This document shows, in pieces, positions 46,967 through 55,494 of a DNA stretch of 55,574 bases. Origin of the DNA: Lachnospira pectinoschiza (GTDB lineage: Bacteria; Bacillota; Clostridia; Lachnospirales; Lachnospiraceae); contig NZ_FNHZ01000010.1 of assembly GCF_900103815.1 (NCBI RefSeq), positions 1-55,574 on the forward strand, in the 5' to 3' direction. The notes under the pieces were generated by a model. That model did not search any database and was not told the origin of the DNA. It saw only the letters and a program-made list of their open reading frames with translations. The stretch's first letter is position 1, and each line of letters opens with the position of its first letter. Made by a program: the position numbers and the translations under genes.

Positions 46967-47047
46967 AGGCTTTCATCCTCCTTGCATTCATAAGTGAAAG
47001 TAGTATTTCTTTTTAAATAGTTATTTGTTTTATAGTTCTTATTAGTG

Positions 47048-47109
47048 GACGGTTTTCTGTCTGTCACGGGGATAGGTTTCTTTCCATCACACTGACAGTT
47101 TTCTGTCTC
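47048..47109 (+). repeat. Short direct repeats beside the recombinase remnant
   Basis: GACGGTTTTCTGTCTGTCAC (47048-47067) and GACAGTTTTCTGTCTC (47094-47109) share a GACRGTTTTCTGTCT core, followed by CTGACAGACAG. They lie just before the truncated recombinase and may mark the deletion point. Confidence 0.4.
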
Positions 47110-47128
47110 CCTGACAGACAGATTTCTT

Positions 47129-47632
47129 TTGCAGGTTGCTGAGCATGGAATGACTGGTGAGAGGGCTTCTTATCAGAAGGAATTGGATGCAGGACTAAAG
47201 AGACTGAGTGAATTAGACATGCTCTTACAGAAATTGTATGAGGACAATGCTTTTGGAAAAATATCCGATGAAAGATATGCTTCTATGTCTGCAAGTTTTG
47301 AAAAGGAATCACAACAATTAAAATCAAAAACGTCAGAACTTCAAGATTTACTGAACGGCGATGCAAAGCAAATGAAGGATGCCAAACAGTTTGCCAGTCT
47401 AGTGGAGAAATACACAGATATCACAGAACTGACTTCGGAGTTGCTACACACCTTGATTGATAAGGTAGTAGTCCATGAGAAGGAAGTGGAGGGAGATGCC
47501 ATTGTGATGAAGGTAGATATTTACTACCGTTTCATTGGCAGAGTCGGTAATCAGGAGGGAGACGATCTATTGGCACCAAAGATCAGACACAGAGGCAGAC
47601 CTAAAAATGAGGAAGAGGAAGTGTCAGCTTGA
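47129..47632 (+). pseudogene. Large serine recombinase, C-terminal remnant
   Basis: About 167 residues remain: the coiled-coil region (AELDMLLQK-like repeat with LYEDNAFGKISDERYASM) and the C-terminal domain ending RIRHRGRPKNEE-like (KIRHRGRPKNEEEEV). This is the tail of Tn4451/TnpX-type recombinases (DUF4368 region). The catalytic serine and recombinase zinc-ribbon domains are gone. It ends 41 bp from the island's right junction, the usual place for such an integrase, which supports a recombinase-driven insertion. Confidence 0.85.
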
Positions 47633-47673
47633 TGGTGACCTTCCTTTATACCTATATGGTGCGCAATAAATAA

Positions 47674-47847
47674 AACACCCCAGTTATCATTAAGTATCCT
47701 TTCTGGGAGATGACAGATGCAAATGAAAAAGCAACTTATGCTTGCATCAATTACGGTGAAAGCTATAGCCCAGTGGAAATTGAGGATAGAAGTATCTGTA
47801 TAGATGCTGATGTAGATGAGATTCTAGACCAGTTTCTTAAAAACTAA
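47674..47847 (+). pseudogene. Class M sirtuin (SirTM), 3' part
   Basis: 57 codons plus stop: NTPVIIKYPFWEMTDANEKA, TYACINYGE and an acidic tail. This is the C-terminal end expected after the LELGVGxNTPV motif at which the 5' part (27435-28283) breaks off. There is no start codon or ribosome site. The first 11 bases repeat the left junction imperfectly. The macrodomain gene follows 36 bp later, so the original operon was sirtuin then macrodomain. Confidence 0.87.
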
Positions 47848-47883
47848 GCTGGGGTATATATAGATTAAAGGAAGGTGAAAACA

Positions 47884-48663
47884 ATGACGCAAGACGAGAG
47901 ATTACTTTTTTTAATAAAGGAGCTTCAAAATGAAGATCCTTATTATAAAAATTATGACATACCAAAAACACAACAGGAAAAGAAGGACTTTCTAAGGGCT
48001 TTGATGAATGTGCGTGAGGCGAAACCAATTAGCGAGGAATTTCTTAAGATACAGGATGGATACTTACTTACGGAAAATGCTAAAAATGGTTTTGTGTCAT
48101 TAGAGGACTTAGAAAAGACCAAGGCAAATAGTAACATTTTCATATATCAAGGTGACATTACAAGGCTTAAGCTAGATGCCATTGTCAACGCTGCCAATTC
48201 GGCTATGCTTGGCTGCTTTAGCCCCCTTCACTCTTGCATAGATAATATAATTCATTCGAAGGCTGGCATCCAGTTAAGGCTTGAATGTAACGAGATAATG
48301 GAAAAGCAAGGATTTGCTGAAAAGACAGGTGGAGCTAAGATAACTAAAGCCTACAACCTTCCGGCAAAGCATGTAATCCACACAGTTGGTCCAATTGTGC
48401 AGGGCAGGTTAACTAAAAGACATGAAGAACTCCTAGCTTCATGCTATAGGTCTTGCCTTAATCTGGCTCGTGAAAATGAACTGAGTTCAATCGCTTTTTG
48501 TTGTATTTCAACAGGAGTTTTTAGTTTCCCAAATACTAGAGCAGCCCAGATTGCAACGGCAACTGTGATGGATTGGTTAAAAGAAAATGATTACGACATT
48601 AAGGTAGTTTTTAATGTCTTTAAGGATATAGATTATAAACTTTACAATGAGATATTAAATTAA
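47884..48663 (+). CDS. Zinc-type macrodomain ADP-ribosylhydrolase
   Basis: A 259-residue protein. A helical N-terminus (1-100) precedes a macrodomain (YQGDITRLKLDAIVNAANSA). The loop GCFSPLHSCIDNIIHSKAG carries the Cys/His set of zinc-dependent macrodomains, which remove ADP-ribose from proteins and are encoded next to SirTM. The usual ATG (47884) lies behind AAGGAAGG; an upstream GTG is less likely. Its promoter was probably upstream of the sirtuin, so after the insertion it may depend on a new one. One parS-like palindrome (48476-48490) lies inside the gene. Confidence 0.9.
   Translation: MTQDERLLFLIKELQNEDPYYKNYDIPKTQQEKKDFLRALMNVREAKPISEEFLKIQDGYLLTENAKNGFVSLEDLEKTKANSNIFIYQGDITRLKLDAIVNAANSAMLGCFSPLHSCIDNIIHSKAGIQLRLECNEIMEKQGFAEKTGGAKITKAYNLPAKHVIHTVGPIVQGRLTKRHEELLASCYRSCLNLARENELSSIAFCCISTGVFSFPNTRAAQIATATVMDWLKENDYDIKVVFNVFKDIDYKLYNEILN
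48476..48490 (+). promoter_or_regulatory. Outlying copy of the parS-like palindrome
   Basis: ATGAACTGAGTTCAA matches 14 of 15 positions of the parA-side consensus. It lies inside the macrodomain gene, about 24 kb from the cluster. The codons (ENELSSI) do not obviously force this sequence. Confidence 0.6.
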
Positions 48664-48669
48664 GCATTT

Positions 48670-48712
48670 CCCCGCTAGAAGGTTGTCTTTTGGCGGGGTA
48701 TTTGCATTTTTT
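48670..48712 (+). terminator. Terminator after the macrodomain gene
   Basis: CCCCGC and GCGGGG arms with about 17 bases between, then TATTTGCATTTTTT. Confidence 0.7.
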
Positions 48713-48775
48713 AGAACAGATAGGAGAAAATTATTGATAAAAAATTATGCTTAATTAAATTAAACCAAAAATAAT

Positions 48776-48829
48776 TTGACAAAACTAAATACTTTATGCT
48801 AAATTATTGTCCTGTTAGCAAACGCTAAC
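48776..48829 (+). promoter_or_regulatory. Promoter and candidate metal-regulator operator of the siderophore importer
   Basis: TTGACA (48776-48781) and an extended -10 TGC-TAAATT (48797-48805) are followed by a perfect dyad, GTTAGC-AAAC-GCTAAC (48814-48829), before the ribosome site AGGAGG. GTTAGC/GCTAAC halves resemble DtxR/IdeR-type boxes, but no regulator gene is nearby. Confidence 0.6.
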
Positions 48830-48852
48830 TAAAGATAGGAGGAAAAAACTTA

Positions 48853-49893
48853 ATGAGAGGTAAAATTTTCGCATTATTAATGACTTTAACTATTTTAGCT
48901 ACAGCAGTTATGGGATGTGGCACTAGTTCAAAGAGTCAGGATCAAAAGAGTGGAATATCTGTAGAGGCATCTGCAGAATTTCCGATTACAATAGAGCATG
49001 CTTTTGGCGAGACAACTATTACAAGTCAGCCAGAAAGAGTAGTAACACTTTCTTGGGCAAATCAGGATGCTATCTTAGCTTTAGGGGTAGTTCCAGTGGG
49101 AGTATCTGCCGCAAACTTCGGTAAGATGACAGACAACAAGCTCCACCTCTGGACTGAGGAAGCTTTTAACAATTTAGGAGAAACAAATCCTAACGTATTT
49201 AACGATGAAACAGGTTGGGACTATGAAGCAATTGCTGCAGCACAGCCAGATATTATTATTGCTTCATATTCAGGTATGACAGAAGAAGAGTACAATTTAC
49301 TTTCTGAAATCGCTCCTGTAATTCCTTATCTTGAAACAGCTTGGAAGACTGATTGGAGAGAGCAGACTATTACAAATGCTACAGCAATCGGTATGAAAGA
49401 AGAGGGTGAGGCATTAGTTGAAGAAACAGATGCACTCATTTCAGATAAGTTAGCTAACTACCCAGAATTAGAGGGAAAGACAGCAGCATTCTTCTGGATC
49501 TCACAGGATGACATGAGTACATTTTACGCATACTTACCATCTGACCCACGAGCTTCATACCTTAATGATTTAGGCTTTACAACACCTGAAAGCATTCTTT
49601 CACTAGCATCAAGCACAGAAGATTTCTCGGTTACAATCTCTAGAGAAAATGCAGAGCTTTTAAATGATGTTGACATTATGGTAGTTTATGGCGACGAGGG
49701 CTTACTTGAAGCCTTAAAGGCAGATCCTTTAATGAGTCAGATTCCAGCAGTAAAGAATGATGCAGTAGTATTGATTGATTCAACATCAACACTTGCAGCA
49801 TCAATTACTCCATCAATCCTTTCAATCCCATATGCGATTGATGACTATTTATCAGCAATAAGTGAGGCAGCTAAGAATATCGATGAAGAATAA
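48853..49893 (+). CDS. Iron-siderophore ABC transporter, substrate-binding lipoprotein
   Basis: A 346-residue FepB/FecB-type binding protein. The signal peptide ends in the lipobox VMGC (Cys 22); the TonB-independent binding fold is shown by ITIEHAFGETTITSQPERVV, the AAAQPDIIIASYSGM box and a C-terminal KNDAVVLIDSTSTLAASITP region. It captures a ferric siderophore or heme-like ligand outside the cell and passes it to the two permeases that follow. Ribosome site AGGAGG, downstream of the dyad at 48814. Confidence 0.93.
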   Translation: MRGKIFALLMTLTILATAVMGCGTSSKSQDQKSGISVEASAEFPITIEHAFGETTITSQPERVVTLSWANQDAILALGVVPVGVSAANFGKMTDNKLHLWTEEAFNNLGETNPNVFNDETGWDYEAIAAAQPDIIIASYSGMTEEEYNLLSEIAPVIPYLETAWKTDWREQTITNATAIGMKEEGEALVEETDALISDKLANYPELEGKTAAFFWISQDDMSTFYAYLPSDPRASYLNDLGFTTPESILSLASSTEDFSVTISRENAELLNDVDIMVVYGDEGLLEALKADPLMSQIPAVKNDAVVLIDSTSTLAASITPSILSIPYAIDDYLSAISEAAKNIDEE

Positions 49894-50881
49894 GAAAATT
49901 GCATTTGTATTTTTTCTTGGAATATTAATTTTAATGATAGCTGCTTTTGTATCTATAAGCTACGGAGCAAAATCCGTAGCTTTTTTAGATGTAGCAAAGG
50001 CAGTGTTTGGCGGTAAAAGCGCAGATTACAATATCAATGTTGTAAAGGCTAGAATTCCAAGAACGATTTTTGGAATAATTGCAGGAGCGTCCCTTAGCAT
50101 TTCCGGGGTGTTAATGCAGTCCATCACTAAAAACCCAATAGCAGATCCAAGTATTTTAGGGGTCAATTCCGGAGCCTCTTTATTTATAGTGCTTGGCATT
50201 ACATTTTTAAATATACAATCAAAAATATCATATATAGGCCTCGCCTTTTTAGGCGCTATGCTTGCAGCTCTTTTAGTTTATAGACTTGCTTCCTTTGGTT
50301 TTGGTGGGGCAACACCTATTAAACTTGCCCTTTCAGGTTCGGCTATAAGCATCGCCCTATCCTCAGTTATAAGCATGATTGTTATGCCTAATAGCAACGT
50401 CATGACAACTTATAGATTTTGGCAAATCGGAAGTATCGGCGGTACAAATTATGAGGACATTAAACTCATTTTACCTATCACAATTTTGGCTATAGTTGTC
50501 AGCTTGTGTATGTCAAATAGTTTAAATACCCTTTCTTTATCAGAAGAAACGGCCATTGCTCTTGGCTTAAATGTAAATCGAACTAAGATTATTGCAGCCA
50601 TTTGCGGTGTTTTACTTTGCGCCACATCAACAGCTCTTGCAGGTCCCATTAGTTTTATTGGCCTTATGGTGCCGCATTTTGTAAGAATGCTAATAGGTTC
50701 TAATCACGCACCCCTTATTGCGATTAGCGCTGTGTATGGCAGTTCAATTCTACTTTTCTCAGACGTTTTGGGTAGAATTTTAGGACGTCCAGCAGAACTT
50801 GAATCAGGAATTATGACAGCCTTAATTGGTGCCCCTGTTTTCATCTTTTTGGTCAGAAAGGCAAAGGTTTCTAATCTATGA
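49883..50881 (+). CDS. FecCD-type ABC permease (first)
   Basis: About 332 residues with around nine transmembrane segments. FecCD-family signatures are RIPRTIFGIIAGASLSISGV, ITKNPIADPSILGVNSGASL and the coupling-helix region MVPHFVRMLIGSNHAPLI. I use the ATG at 49883, inside the last codons of the binding-protein gene, rather than an in-frame start at 49862. It forms a heterodimer with the next permease. Confidence 0.93.
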   Translation: MKNKKIAFVFFLGILILMIAAFVSISYGAKSVAFLDVAKAVFGGKSADYNINVVKARIPRTIFGIIAGASLSISGVLMQSITKNPIADPSILGVNSGASLFIVLGITFLNIQSKISYIGLAFLGAMLAALLVYRLASFGFGGATPIKLALSGSAISIALSSVISMIVMPNSNVMTTYRFWQIGSIGGTNYEDIKLILPITILAIVVSLCMSNSLNTLSLSEETAIALGLNVNRTKIIAAICGVLLCATSTALAGPISFIGLMVPHFVRMLIGSNHAPLIAISAVYGSSILLFSDVLGRILGRPAELESGIMTALIGAPVFIFLVRKAKVSNL

Positions 50882-51870
50882 GAAAGAGTAAGAGAATTTA
50901 CGTTATTAAATTATGTATATTAGCAGGCCTTGTTTTAGCTCTCGCCTTAATTAGCTTGTGCTTTGGAACGGTAAATTACAGCCTAGACCAGGTTTTTAAG
51001 GTTTTATTGAAAATGAGTAACACCGGGGCCTTCATCATTACCCGCTTAAGACTTCCAAGAATCTATGCTGCAATTCTTTGTGGTTTTGCCTTTGGAATCG
51101 CAGGTAACATTTTCCAAACTTTACTTAATAATCCTTTGGCAAGTCCAGATATTATCGGAGTTTCATCAGGTTCAACAGTAGCTGCGGTCTATTGCATTCT
51201 ATTTTTAAGACTAAATAGAAACCTGGTGTCCTTTATTTCCGTAATTGCAGGAATTGTGGTAGCTTTGGTGATTTATAAAATCTCCTATAGAGATAAATTT
51301 TCAACAAACCGCTTAATCCTCGTAGGAATCGGCTTTCAGGCCTTCTTTAGTGCCCTGACAAATTGGATGATTATGAAGGCGGCGGAGTACGATGTGCCAA
51401 CGGCCATGAGATGGTTAAATGGTAATTTAAACGGCATAGTTACTGAATCTTTGCCTATGCTTTTTATAGTTGTTATAGTTTGCGGACTAACAGTTATTGG
51501 CTTTAGACACAGTCTTCAATCCATAGCTTTAGGGGAGCAAATCGCAGTGATTCACGGCGTTAGAGTAAATCGCGTCAGAGCCCTTTTAATCATTTGTGCG
51601 GTTATGCTTATCGCCTTCGCAACAGCAATTGCAGGCCCTATTGCATCAATTGCATTTTTGTCGGGTCCAATTGCCGCAAGGATTTGCGGAAGAAATCAGT
51701 CAAATATATTATCGTCAGGTTTAGTTGGGGCAATTCTTGTTCTAGCTGGTGATTTTGTAGGTGAAAATTTACTAATAACAAGATATCCAGTTGGCGTAGT
51801 TACAGGAATTTTAGGGGCTCCCTACTTGATTTATCTCTTAATTTATCAGCACAGGAAAGGAAAGGCATAA
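50878..51870 (+). CDS. FecCD-type ABC permease (second)
   Basis: A 330-residue permease, paralogous to the preceding one (RLPRIYAAILCGFAFGIAGN, LLNNPLASPDIIGVSSGSTV, GPIAARICGRNQSNIL). Start and stop overlap in ATGA with the upstream gene and TAATG with the downstream one, so all are tightly coupled. Together the two permeases form the membrane channel of the importer. Confidence 0.93.
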   Translation: MRKSKRIYVIKLCILAGLVLALALISLCFGTVNYSLDQVFKVLLKMSNTGAFIITRLRLPRIYAAILCGFAFGIAGNIFQTLLNNPLASPDIIGVSSGSTVAAVYCILFLRLNRNLVSFISVIAGIVVALVIYKISYRDKFSTNRLILVGIGFQAFFSALTNWMIMKAAEYDVPTAMRWLNGNLNGIVTESLPMLFIVVIVCGLTVIGFRHSLQSIALGEQIAVIHGVRVNRVRALLIICAVMLIAFATAIAGPIASIAFLSGPIAARICGRNQSNILSSGLVGAILVLAGDFVGENLLITRYPVGVVTGILGAPYLIYLLIYQHRKGKA

Positions 51871-52676
51871 TGAAGAAACACACACTTTTAGCTAACAATA
51901 TTTGTGTAGGTTATGGTAATGAAAATATATTAAAATCCGTAAATCTACACATTCCTGAAAATAAAATCAGTGTTATTTTAGGCTCAAATGGTAGTGGTAA
52001 ATCTACCCTTTTAAAAACATTTGCAAGATTATTATTACCAGCCAAAGGCGAAATTTTACTTGATGATAAGTCTTTGCTTTGCATAAAATCTAAGGAAATC
52101 GCTAAAACTATTGGCTTACTTCCACAGACTTTAATTGCTCCAGAGGGCATAAAGGTGGAAGAATTAGTATCAAGAGGTCGTTTTCCTTATAGAAATTTCA
52201 TGTCGCCTTTAAAGTGCGAGGATTACAGAGCTATAGAAGAGGCAATGGAAGCAATGAAAATCAAGGACTTGGCGGATAGAAGTATTGATGAATTATCTGG
52301 TGGTCAGCGTCAGAGAGTCTTTATTGCCATGGCACTAGCTCAGGAGACAGACATTTTATTTTTAGATGAACCAACCACATATCTTGATATTGCTTATCAG
52401 ATTGAGATTTTAGATCTTTTAAAGGAGCTTAACATGACTAAGAAAATCACAATAGTCATGGTTTTACACGATATTAATCTTTCCTCAAAATACGCAGATT
52501 ATATCTTTGCAATGAAAAATGGAAAGCTTCTTACAGAAGGCACACCAACTAAGATTGTGGTGCCAGAGACTATTAAGGAAATCTATGGAATCGATAGTGT
52601 TGTTATTCAGGATCCGATTTCTGCAAGTCCTATCGTAGTTCCAATAAGTTCACATGATTATAATTTTGAGAAATAA
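51870..52676 (+). CDS. Siderophore ABC transporter ATP-binding protein
   Basis: A 268-residue FepC/FhuC-type ATPase. Walker A GSNGSGKST, signature LSGGQRQRVFIAMALAQ, Walker B ILFLDEPTTYLD and the switch His in VLHDINLSSKYAD are all intact. It drives the preceding permeases and is the last gene of the four-gene importer operon. Confidence 0.96.
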   Translation: MKKHTLLANNICVGYGNENILKSVNLHIPENKISVILGSNGSGKSTLLKTFARLLLPAKGEILLDDKSLLCIKSKEIAKTIGLLPQTLIAPEGIKVEELVSRGRFPYRNFMSPLKCEDYRAIEEAMEAMKIKDLADRSIDELSGGQRQRVFIAMALAQETDILFLDEPTTYLDIAYQIEILDLLKELNMTKKITIVMVLHDINLSSKYADYIFAMKNGKLLTEGTPTKIVVPETIKEIYGIDSVVIQDPISASPIVVPISSHDYNFEK

Positions 52677-52717
52677 GAAGTATTTTGAAATTTATATGTG
52701 AAATATAACATCAAAAA

Positions 52718-52747
52718 GAAGAAGTTAAATGATGATTTAACTTCTTC
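52718..52747. terminator. Bidirectional terminator between importer and msrA
   Basis: GAAGAAGTTAAAT (52718-52730) pairs perfectly with ATTTAACTTCTTC (52735-52747), followed by T's. Confidence 0.88.
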
Positions 52748-52774
52748 TTTTTATTTAGATATACATTTTTGTTA

Positions 52775-53650
52775 TTAATTAAGTTCCTTAATCTTGTCAA
52801 TTTCAACTCTAGTAATGTGACAGTAACCATTAGGGTTCTTAAGTAAATAGTCCTGGTGATATTCTTCAGCTTCATAGAAGCAATCAAGTGGCTTGTTTTC
52901 TACGTGAAATTCAGAGTATTTCTTTTCCTCTTCTTTTAAATAAGAAGAAACTACTGTTTTAAGCTCCTCATCCTTGTAGTAAATTCCAAGAAGATACTGC
53001 TCTCCAATATCTCCACCCTGACCGTCAGCCTGTGTTGGATCAACGCAGATAAAGTAAGCCTTAAGGATTGTCTCAGTGCTTGTAAGCTCAGGATTGTAGG
53101 TTACACGAATGCACTCTCTAAAACCTGTTTCATGTCTGCAAACCTCCTCGTAACTAGGGTTCTTTACATGTCCGTTGGCATAACCAACTACAGTTTCTGT
53201 GACACCCTTTAATTCTTTAAAGGCTCTTTCCATACCCCAGAAGCAACCCCCTGCAAGATAAATCACCTTTTGACCTTCTGGCGCTTCGTAGTTGTCATCT
53301 AATCTAGTTTCGTAAATTCTGTGTTCGTAGTAAAGATTAGTATCATCCTTAGAAATTGGTTCAAAGCCGTTGTGTTCAAGACAGTGAATAGCCATTTCGT
53401 TTGACTTAGCCACGATGGCATGAACTATTGGTTCGTGTAAAACCTCGTGAATATGTGGCATAAGTAGGAAGAGAGCGTTGCTAGCGTAGTGATTGCCACG
53501 CTTATCTTCATCAATTTCAAAATAAATCTCGGACTTCTCGTTAAATTTTACAAGTCCGACTGTCTGCGAATTCTTAGTAATTGCAAATGTGTTCTTAGGG
53601 CTGTTTTCATCAAGCCCAATCTCAATAATTTCGTTTTGTAAAATTGTCAT
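52775..53650 (-). CDS. msrA: Fusion of a GNAT-like domain and peptide methionine sulfoxide reductase A
   Basis: About 291 residues. The C-terminal 165 are MsrA: VIYLAGGCFWGMERAFKELK has the catalytic Cys in GCFWG, and VVGYANGHVKNPSYEEVC, DPTQADGQGGDIGEQYL and YHQDYLLKNPNGYCHI complete the fold. The N-terminal 110 look like a short GNAT acetyltransferase-type domain (GLVKFNEKSEIYFEIDEDKR, then GNHYASNALFLLMPHI and NEMAIHCLEHNGFEPI). The fusion is unusual. I prefer the ATG at 53650, eight bases after AAAGGA, over the one at 53656. Confidence 0.88.
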   Translation of the reverse strand: MTILQNEIIEIGLDENSPKNTFAITKNSQTVGLVKFNEKSEIYFEIDEDKRGNHYASNALFLLMPHIHEVLHEPIVHAIVAKSNEMAIHCLEHNGFEPISKDDTNLYYEHRIYETRLDDNYEAPEGQKVIYLAGGCFWGMERAFKELKGVTETVVGYANGHVKNPSYEEVCRHETGFRECIRVTYNPELTSTETILKAYFICVDPTQADGQGGDIGEQYLLGIYYKDEELKTVVSSYLKEEEKKYSEFHVENKPLDCFYEAEEYHQDYLLKNPNGYCHITRVEIDKIKELN

Positions 53651-53667
53651 TTTCATTTTCCTTTGCG

Positions 53668-53880
53668 TAAGTCAAGACTCGCTCGTGAGTCTTGCGCGCC
53701 GGATTCGGGTCTGCTTCAAATGTAGCAAACACTCCGTGTTTGCTACTTAGCGTCAGCCTTATTTTGCGAAGCAAAATTCTAATGGCTGATGTTCCTACTG
53801 CAGACAAATTCCTGTCCGAATCCGTGCGCATCCTCGCGGAGCGTTTAACACAGTCGGAGCTTGTATCCCGACTGAGTTAA
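53668..53880 (-). repeat. Multi-hairpin G/C-rich non-coding element
   Basis: Nested pairings fill the stretch: CAAGACTC/GAGTCTTG (53673-53680/53687-53694); CGGATTCGG/CCGAATCCG (53700-53708/53816-53824) and GTCTGC/GCAGAC (53709-53714/53800-53805) close a junction holding GTAGCAAACAC/GTGTTTGCTAC (53722-53732/53736-53746) and TCAGCC/GGCTGA around ATTTTGC/GCAAAAT; then CAGTCGG/CCGACTG (53851-53857/53868-53874). It lies at the 5' side of msrA. It may be a structured RNA or leader, or a mobile palindromic repeat. Confidence 0.7.
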
Positions 53881-54154
53881 ATTTTATACTATTTTATCAT
53901 AGAATTGACATCTGTACAGTGGGGAATTCTAAAGTTGGGGGAGTAATGGTAAAGTGGGGGTGAGGGGGTGAGTAATCCCCCTTAAATCTTTCAAATATCT
54001 CCTTGCCTCATAAGTCGAATTAGTGGTAAATTAGTCTTATGCAAAAATAGCGAGAAACTAGAGGGTTAAATCATGATTTAACCCAGTAAAAGAGGGCTCT
54101 ATCAGAGAATTTGGACCTTTAAAATTTAGCGATATCGCAGAGAGTGGTAAGAAT
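53881..54154 (+). promoter_or_regulatory. Upstream region of the DUF4317 gene with a perfect 22-bp palindrome
   Basis: Half-site GGGTTAAATCA (54063-54073) is followed directly by its exact inverse (54074-54084). A TTGACA at about 53905 could be a -35 box. No T-tract follows the palindrome, so an operator is more likely than a terminator. Nothing else is evident in this gap. Confidence 0.5.
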
Positions 54155-55303
54155 ATGACTAGAAAAGAAATTAATGAGATTAAAGCACAGTACACACTTG
54201 AAGAGTGTGGAATTTCAAGACTTTGTGGCTGTTATGTTGACGGAGAGAAGAACAAAGTCACTACATTTACAGAGAATTTTTTAAATCTTCCAGAGGAGGA
54301 AAAGCACAAGTATTTTGACATTTTCAAAAAATCTTTATCAGGAACTCCTGGTAAAAATCTTCTTGATATGCAGTTTAACGAGGGAGCCTATGAAGCAGGC
54401 GGCTCGCAGGAATTTCTTCTTAAATTAAGAGATTCAGAATTAAAGGATGATGCGGTGGTTAATCAACTCTACGACAAGATCATCGAGAACTACTATTATC
54501 CTGGCAATTACTTGATTTTGCTTATCCATCAGGCATACGACATTCCATCAATTACTAACGATAACATCGAGATGGAAGATGCTTCCGAGGAAGTGTTTAG
54601 TTACATTTTGTGTAGCATTTGCCATGTAAGCCTTTCAAAGCCGGGCCTTGGCTACAACGAGGATGACAAGGCTTTCCACAATCAGATTCAGAGCCATATG
54701 GTGGATTTGCCGGATGTGGGCTTCTTGTTCCCTGCGTTTAACGAGCGAACAAGCAACACTGACATGACACTTTTCTACACTAAGGATGCTAACGATTTCC
54801 AGCATGGCGTTATTGAAAATGTACTTATGGTCAACGAGCCTATGGGTGCCGTAGATCAGAAGGAGACTTTTAATAATCTTGTAACTGAGACTCTTGGCGA
54901 GGATTCTAACTATGAAATCGTTAAGAATATTCATGAAAATCTAAACGAGAAAATCGCAGAGAAGAAAAAGGAATCTTTAGCACCTGTAATGCTTGATAAG
55001 ACTGAGGTTCGCGAGGTCTTAGAAAAGAGTGGTGTTAAGGAAGAGAAGTTAGAAAATTTTGAAGAACATTTTGAAATGGCAACTGGTGAGGACGGTAAGC
55101 TTGCAGCTACAAACATTGTGCCTGCTAGAAAGTTTGAAGTTAAGACACCGGACGTTGTTGTTAAGATAAACCCTGATAAAACAGACCTTGTAACAACTCA
55201 GATTATCGATGGCAAGCAGTGTCTTGTAATTGAGATTGATGAGAGATTGGAGGTAAATGGAATTTCGGTAAATCCTGAGACTGGGGAGGTTATCGAGAGG
55301 TAG
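54155..55303 (+). CDS. DUF4317-family protein
   Basis: A 382-residue protein of unknown function found widely in Lachnospiraceae. The start MTRKEINEIKAQYTLEECGI, then SRLCGCYVDGEKN, is characteristic of DUF4317. The middle (LCSICHVSLSKPGLGYNEDD, then PDVGFLFPAFNERTSN) and the C-terminal IVPARKFEVKTPDVVVKINP region are conserved-looking. No signal peptide or membrane segment. It stands alone, with a 22-bp palindrome upstream. Confidence 0.85.
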   Translation: MTRKEINEIKAQYTLEECGISRLCGCYVDGEKNKVTTFTENFLNLPEEEKHKYFDIFKKSLSGTPGKNLLDMQFNEGAYEAGGSQEFLLKLRDSELKDDAVVNQLYDKIIENYYYPGNYLILLIHQAYDIPSITNDNIEMEDASEEVFSYILCSICHVSLSKPGLGYNEDDKAFHNQIQSHMVDLPDVGFLFPAFNERTSNTDMTLFYTKDANDFQHGVIENVLMVNEPMGAVDQKETFNNLVTETLGEDSNYEIVKNIHENLNEKIAEKKKESLAPVMLDKTEVREVLEKSGVKEEKLENFEEHFEMATGEDGKLAATNIVPARKFEVKTPDVVVKINPDKTDLVTTQIIDGKQCLVIEIDERLEVNGISVNPETGEVIER

Positions 55304-55327
55304 AGAGGGGAGAGAGTCCCGGGGGGA

Positions 55328-55494
55328 GGGCGCTTGGAGCAGTCTGTTCCCTAAAGGACACGCTCTCGCTAAGGTAGCCACGTAGCGGTGGGTAAGGCCT
55401 TCTGTGTCTTGTCGCCCTACGGGCTTTCAGACTTGAAGGCCTAACCACCGACGCGTCTACATTGTCCTTTATGAAACACCTGCTCCCCGCGCCC
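55328..55494. repeat. Long rod-like inverted-repeat element, G/C-rich
   Basis: Successive pairings form one long rod: GGGCGC/GCGCCC (55328-55333/55489-55494), GGAGCAG/CTGCTCC (55336-55342/55480-55486), TAAAGGACA/TGTCCTTTA (55352-55360/55463-55471) and GGTGGGTAAGGCCTTC/GAAGGCCTAACCACC (55387-55402/55435-55449, one mismatch). There is no supported gene; base composition is unlike the neighbourhood. It follows the DUF4317 stop by 25 bases. Further G/C-rich inverted repeats continue to the window end. Confidence 0.7.
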
